A stretch of DNA of 6,409 bases, taken from the NCBI GenBank assembly GCA_035546355.1, contig DATKEH010000360.1, forward strand, positions 1-6,409, in the 5' to 3' direction. Shown here piece by piece: positions 5,740 through 6,409 of this stretch. Position 1 is the first letter of the stretch. Each line of letters opens with the position of its first letter. The notes under the pieces were generated by a model that saw only the letters and a program-made list of their open reading frames with translations, searched no databases and was not told where the DNA came from. A program made the translations under genes and the position numbers. The DNA is from DATKEH01 sp035546355 (GTDB taxonomy: Bacteria; Acidobacteriota; Thermoanaerobaculia; Multivoradales; JAIOJS01).

Positions 5740-6246
5740 ATGACGACGCACTCGCAGTCAGGGACCCGGCGCGTCCTCTTCGTCTGCCTCGGCAACATCT
5801 GCCGCTCCCCCACCGGCGAGGGGTTGCTGCGGGCGCTGCTCGCCGAGCGCGGGCTCGAGGGCCGCATCGAGGTCGACTCGGCCGGCACCGGCGCCTGGCA
5901 CGTCGGCGAGGGTCCCGACCGGCGCATGGCGGCCGCCGCCGCGGCGCGCGGCTATCGCCTCGGTGGCCGCGCGCGACAGGTCGCGCCGCAGGACTACGAC
6001 CGCTACGACCTGATCGTGGCGATGGACCGCGAGAACCTCGCCGACCTCGAGGCGATGGCGCCGCCGCCCGAGAGACGACGCGCCGAGCTGCGCCTGTTCT
6101 CGGAGTTCCTGCCGCCGGGCGCGCCACGCGACGTCCCCGACCCCTACTATGGCGGCGGCCACGGCTTCGAGCGCGTGCTGGACCTGGTGGAGGAGGGTTG
6201 CGCGGCGATCCTCGACCACCTCCTCGACGGCGAGGGCCAGGGCTGA
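5740..6246 (+). CDS. Low-molecular-weight protein-tyrosine-phosphatase family protein, probable protein-ribulosamine 5-phosphatase
   Basis: This 168-residue cytoplasmic phosphatase has the family signature VLFVCLGNICRSPTGEG. Cys16 is the nucleophile of the C-X5-R loop, Arg22 binds phosphate and Ser23 supports the Cys. The general-acid motif DPYYGG appears at residues 134-139, with Asp134 as proton donor. DSAGTGAWHVGEGPD (46-60) and RARQV (77-81) are also typical. Length matches the family (about 150-160) plus a short N-terminal extension. The ribosome site is weak (a GGCGG just before the ATG), but no better in-frame start precedes the signature. Members may dephosphorylate tyrosine phosphate. 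The next gene, 4 nt downstream, encodes a fructosamine-kinase homologue, and homologues of this family are known to act as protein-ribulosamine-5-phosphatases. I therefore infer a deglycation role over a signalling one. All key residues are present. Confidence 0.93.
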   Translation: MTTHSQSGTRRVLFVCLGNICRSPTGEGLLRALLAERGLEGRIEVDSAGTGAWHVGEGPDRRMAAAAAARGYRLGGRARQVAPQDYDRYDLIVAMDRENLADLEAMAPPPERRRAELRLFSEFLPPGAPRDVPDPYYGGGHGFERVLDLVEEGCAAILDHLLDGEGQG

Positions 6247-6250
6247 ACCG

Positions 6251-6409
6251 GTGGACGCGGGGCTGCGGGCGGCCGTCGAGAAGGCCCTCGCCGCCCGCGA
6301 CGGGCGGCCGGCGTCGGTGGTCGCCGACCGCCCGATCGCCGGCGGCTGCATCCACGACTCGCGGCTGCTCGAGCTCGCCGACGGCCGGCGGCTGTTCCTC
6401 AAGGCCGAC
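6251..6409 (+). CDS. Fructosamine kinase family protein, N-terminal 53 residues (runs off the right edge)
   Basis: A GTG at 6251 opens a frame that continues to the last base of the window. The visible part matches the start of the fructosamine-3-kinase / ribulosamine-kinase family: a short helix (RAAVEKALAA), then RPIAGGCIHDSRLLEL with the conserved Gly31-Gly32 turn, then DGRRLFLKAD, where Lys51 corresponds to the ATP-binding lysine of the FLK/FVK strand. These kinases phosphorylate ketoamine sugars attached to protein lysines, making the adduct unstable so that it detaches. The gene starts 4 nt after the phosphatase stop, so the two are surely one transcript. GAGGGCCAGGG at 6232-6242 can serve as ribosome site. 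The catalytic loop lies outside the window, so activity cannot be judged. Confidence 0.8.
   Translation, partial: MDAGLRAAVEKALAARDGRPASVVADRPIAGGCIHDSRLLELADGRRLFLKAD

Noticed and set aside
1..6409. Mobile elements, CRISPR arrays, tRNA/rRNA genes, toxin-antitoxin or phage-defence system
   Set aside because: I looked for transposase or integrase motifs, terminal inverted repeats with target duplications, regularly spaced repeats and small gene pairs, and found none. The content is metabolic, transport and envelope genes in uniform base composition.

Overview
This is a very GC-rich (about 70% by eye) bacterial chromosomal window. I see no phage, plasmid, IS, CRISPR, tRNA or rRNA signature. 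Nearly every third codon position is G or C, and long antisense open frames are common for that reason. Several proteins have architectures I associate with Acidobacteriota-type genomes: a TPR lipoprotein, a Tat-exported class V aminotransferase, and a secreted repeat protein with a characteristic C-terminal domain. The lineage is inferred from memory of these families and is uncertain.

Layout, left to right. (1) The start of a TPR lipoprotein gene on the minus strand runs off the left edge. (2) A divergent intergenic region follows, holding a perfect 11-bp tandem repeat that resembles a PhoB/OmpR-type binding site. (3) On the plus strand, an APC-family amino-acid permease gene is broken by an apparent 1-base deletion near codon 83. 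Its tail overlaps the next plus-strand gene by 101 nt; that gene encodes a small SAM-dependent methyltransferase with a lipoprotein signal peptide. (4) Convergent to these, on the minus strand, is a class V (PLP-dependent) aminotransferase/isopenicillin-N-epimerase-like protein with a twin-arginine signal. (5) Upstream of it, same strand, is a secreted beta-propeller-like repeat protein with a distinct C-terminal domain, also carrying an apparent 1-base deletion between its signal peptide and its first repeat. A perfect 13-bp hairpin lies between these two genes. (6) Across a second divergent region, a plus-strand operon starts: a low-molecular-weight protein-tyrosine-phosphatase homologue, then, after 4 nt, the first 53 codons of a fructosamine-kinase family gene that leaves the right edge.

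How the genes fit together. The last two form a recognisable pair. LMW-PTP and fructosamine-kinase homologues are known to act in protein deglycation: the phosphatase removes the 5-phosphate from protein-bound ribulosamine 5-phosphate, and the kinase phosphorylates the sugar so that it falls off the lysine. The other genes share no obvious pathway, but four of their products (TPR lipoprotein, methyltransferase, aminotransferase, repeat protein) carry export signals and a fifth (the permease) is an inner-membrane protein, so this is mostly a cell-envelope neighbourhood.

The two frameshifts are both repaired by adding one base, plausibly one C in a C run. This suggests sequence or assembly errors rather than decayed genes, but the window alone cannot settle it.
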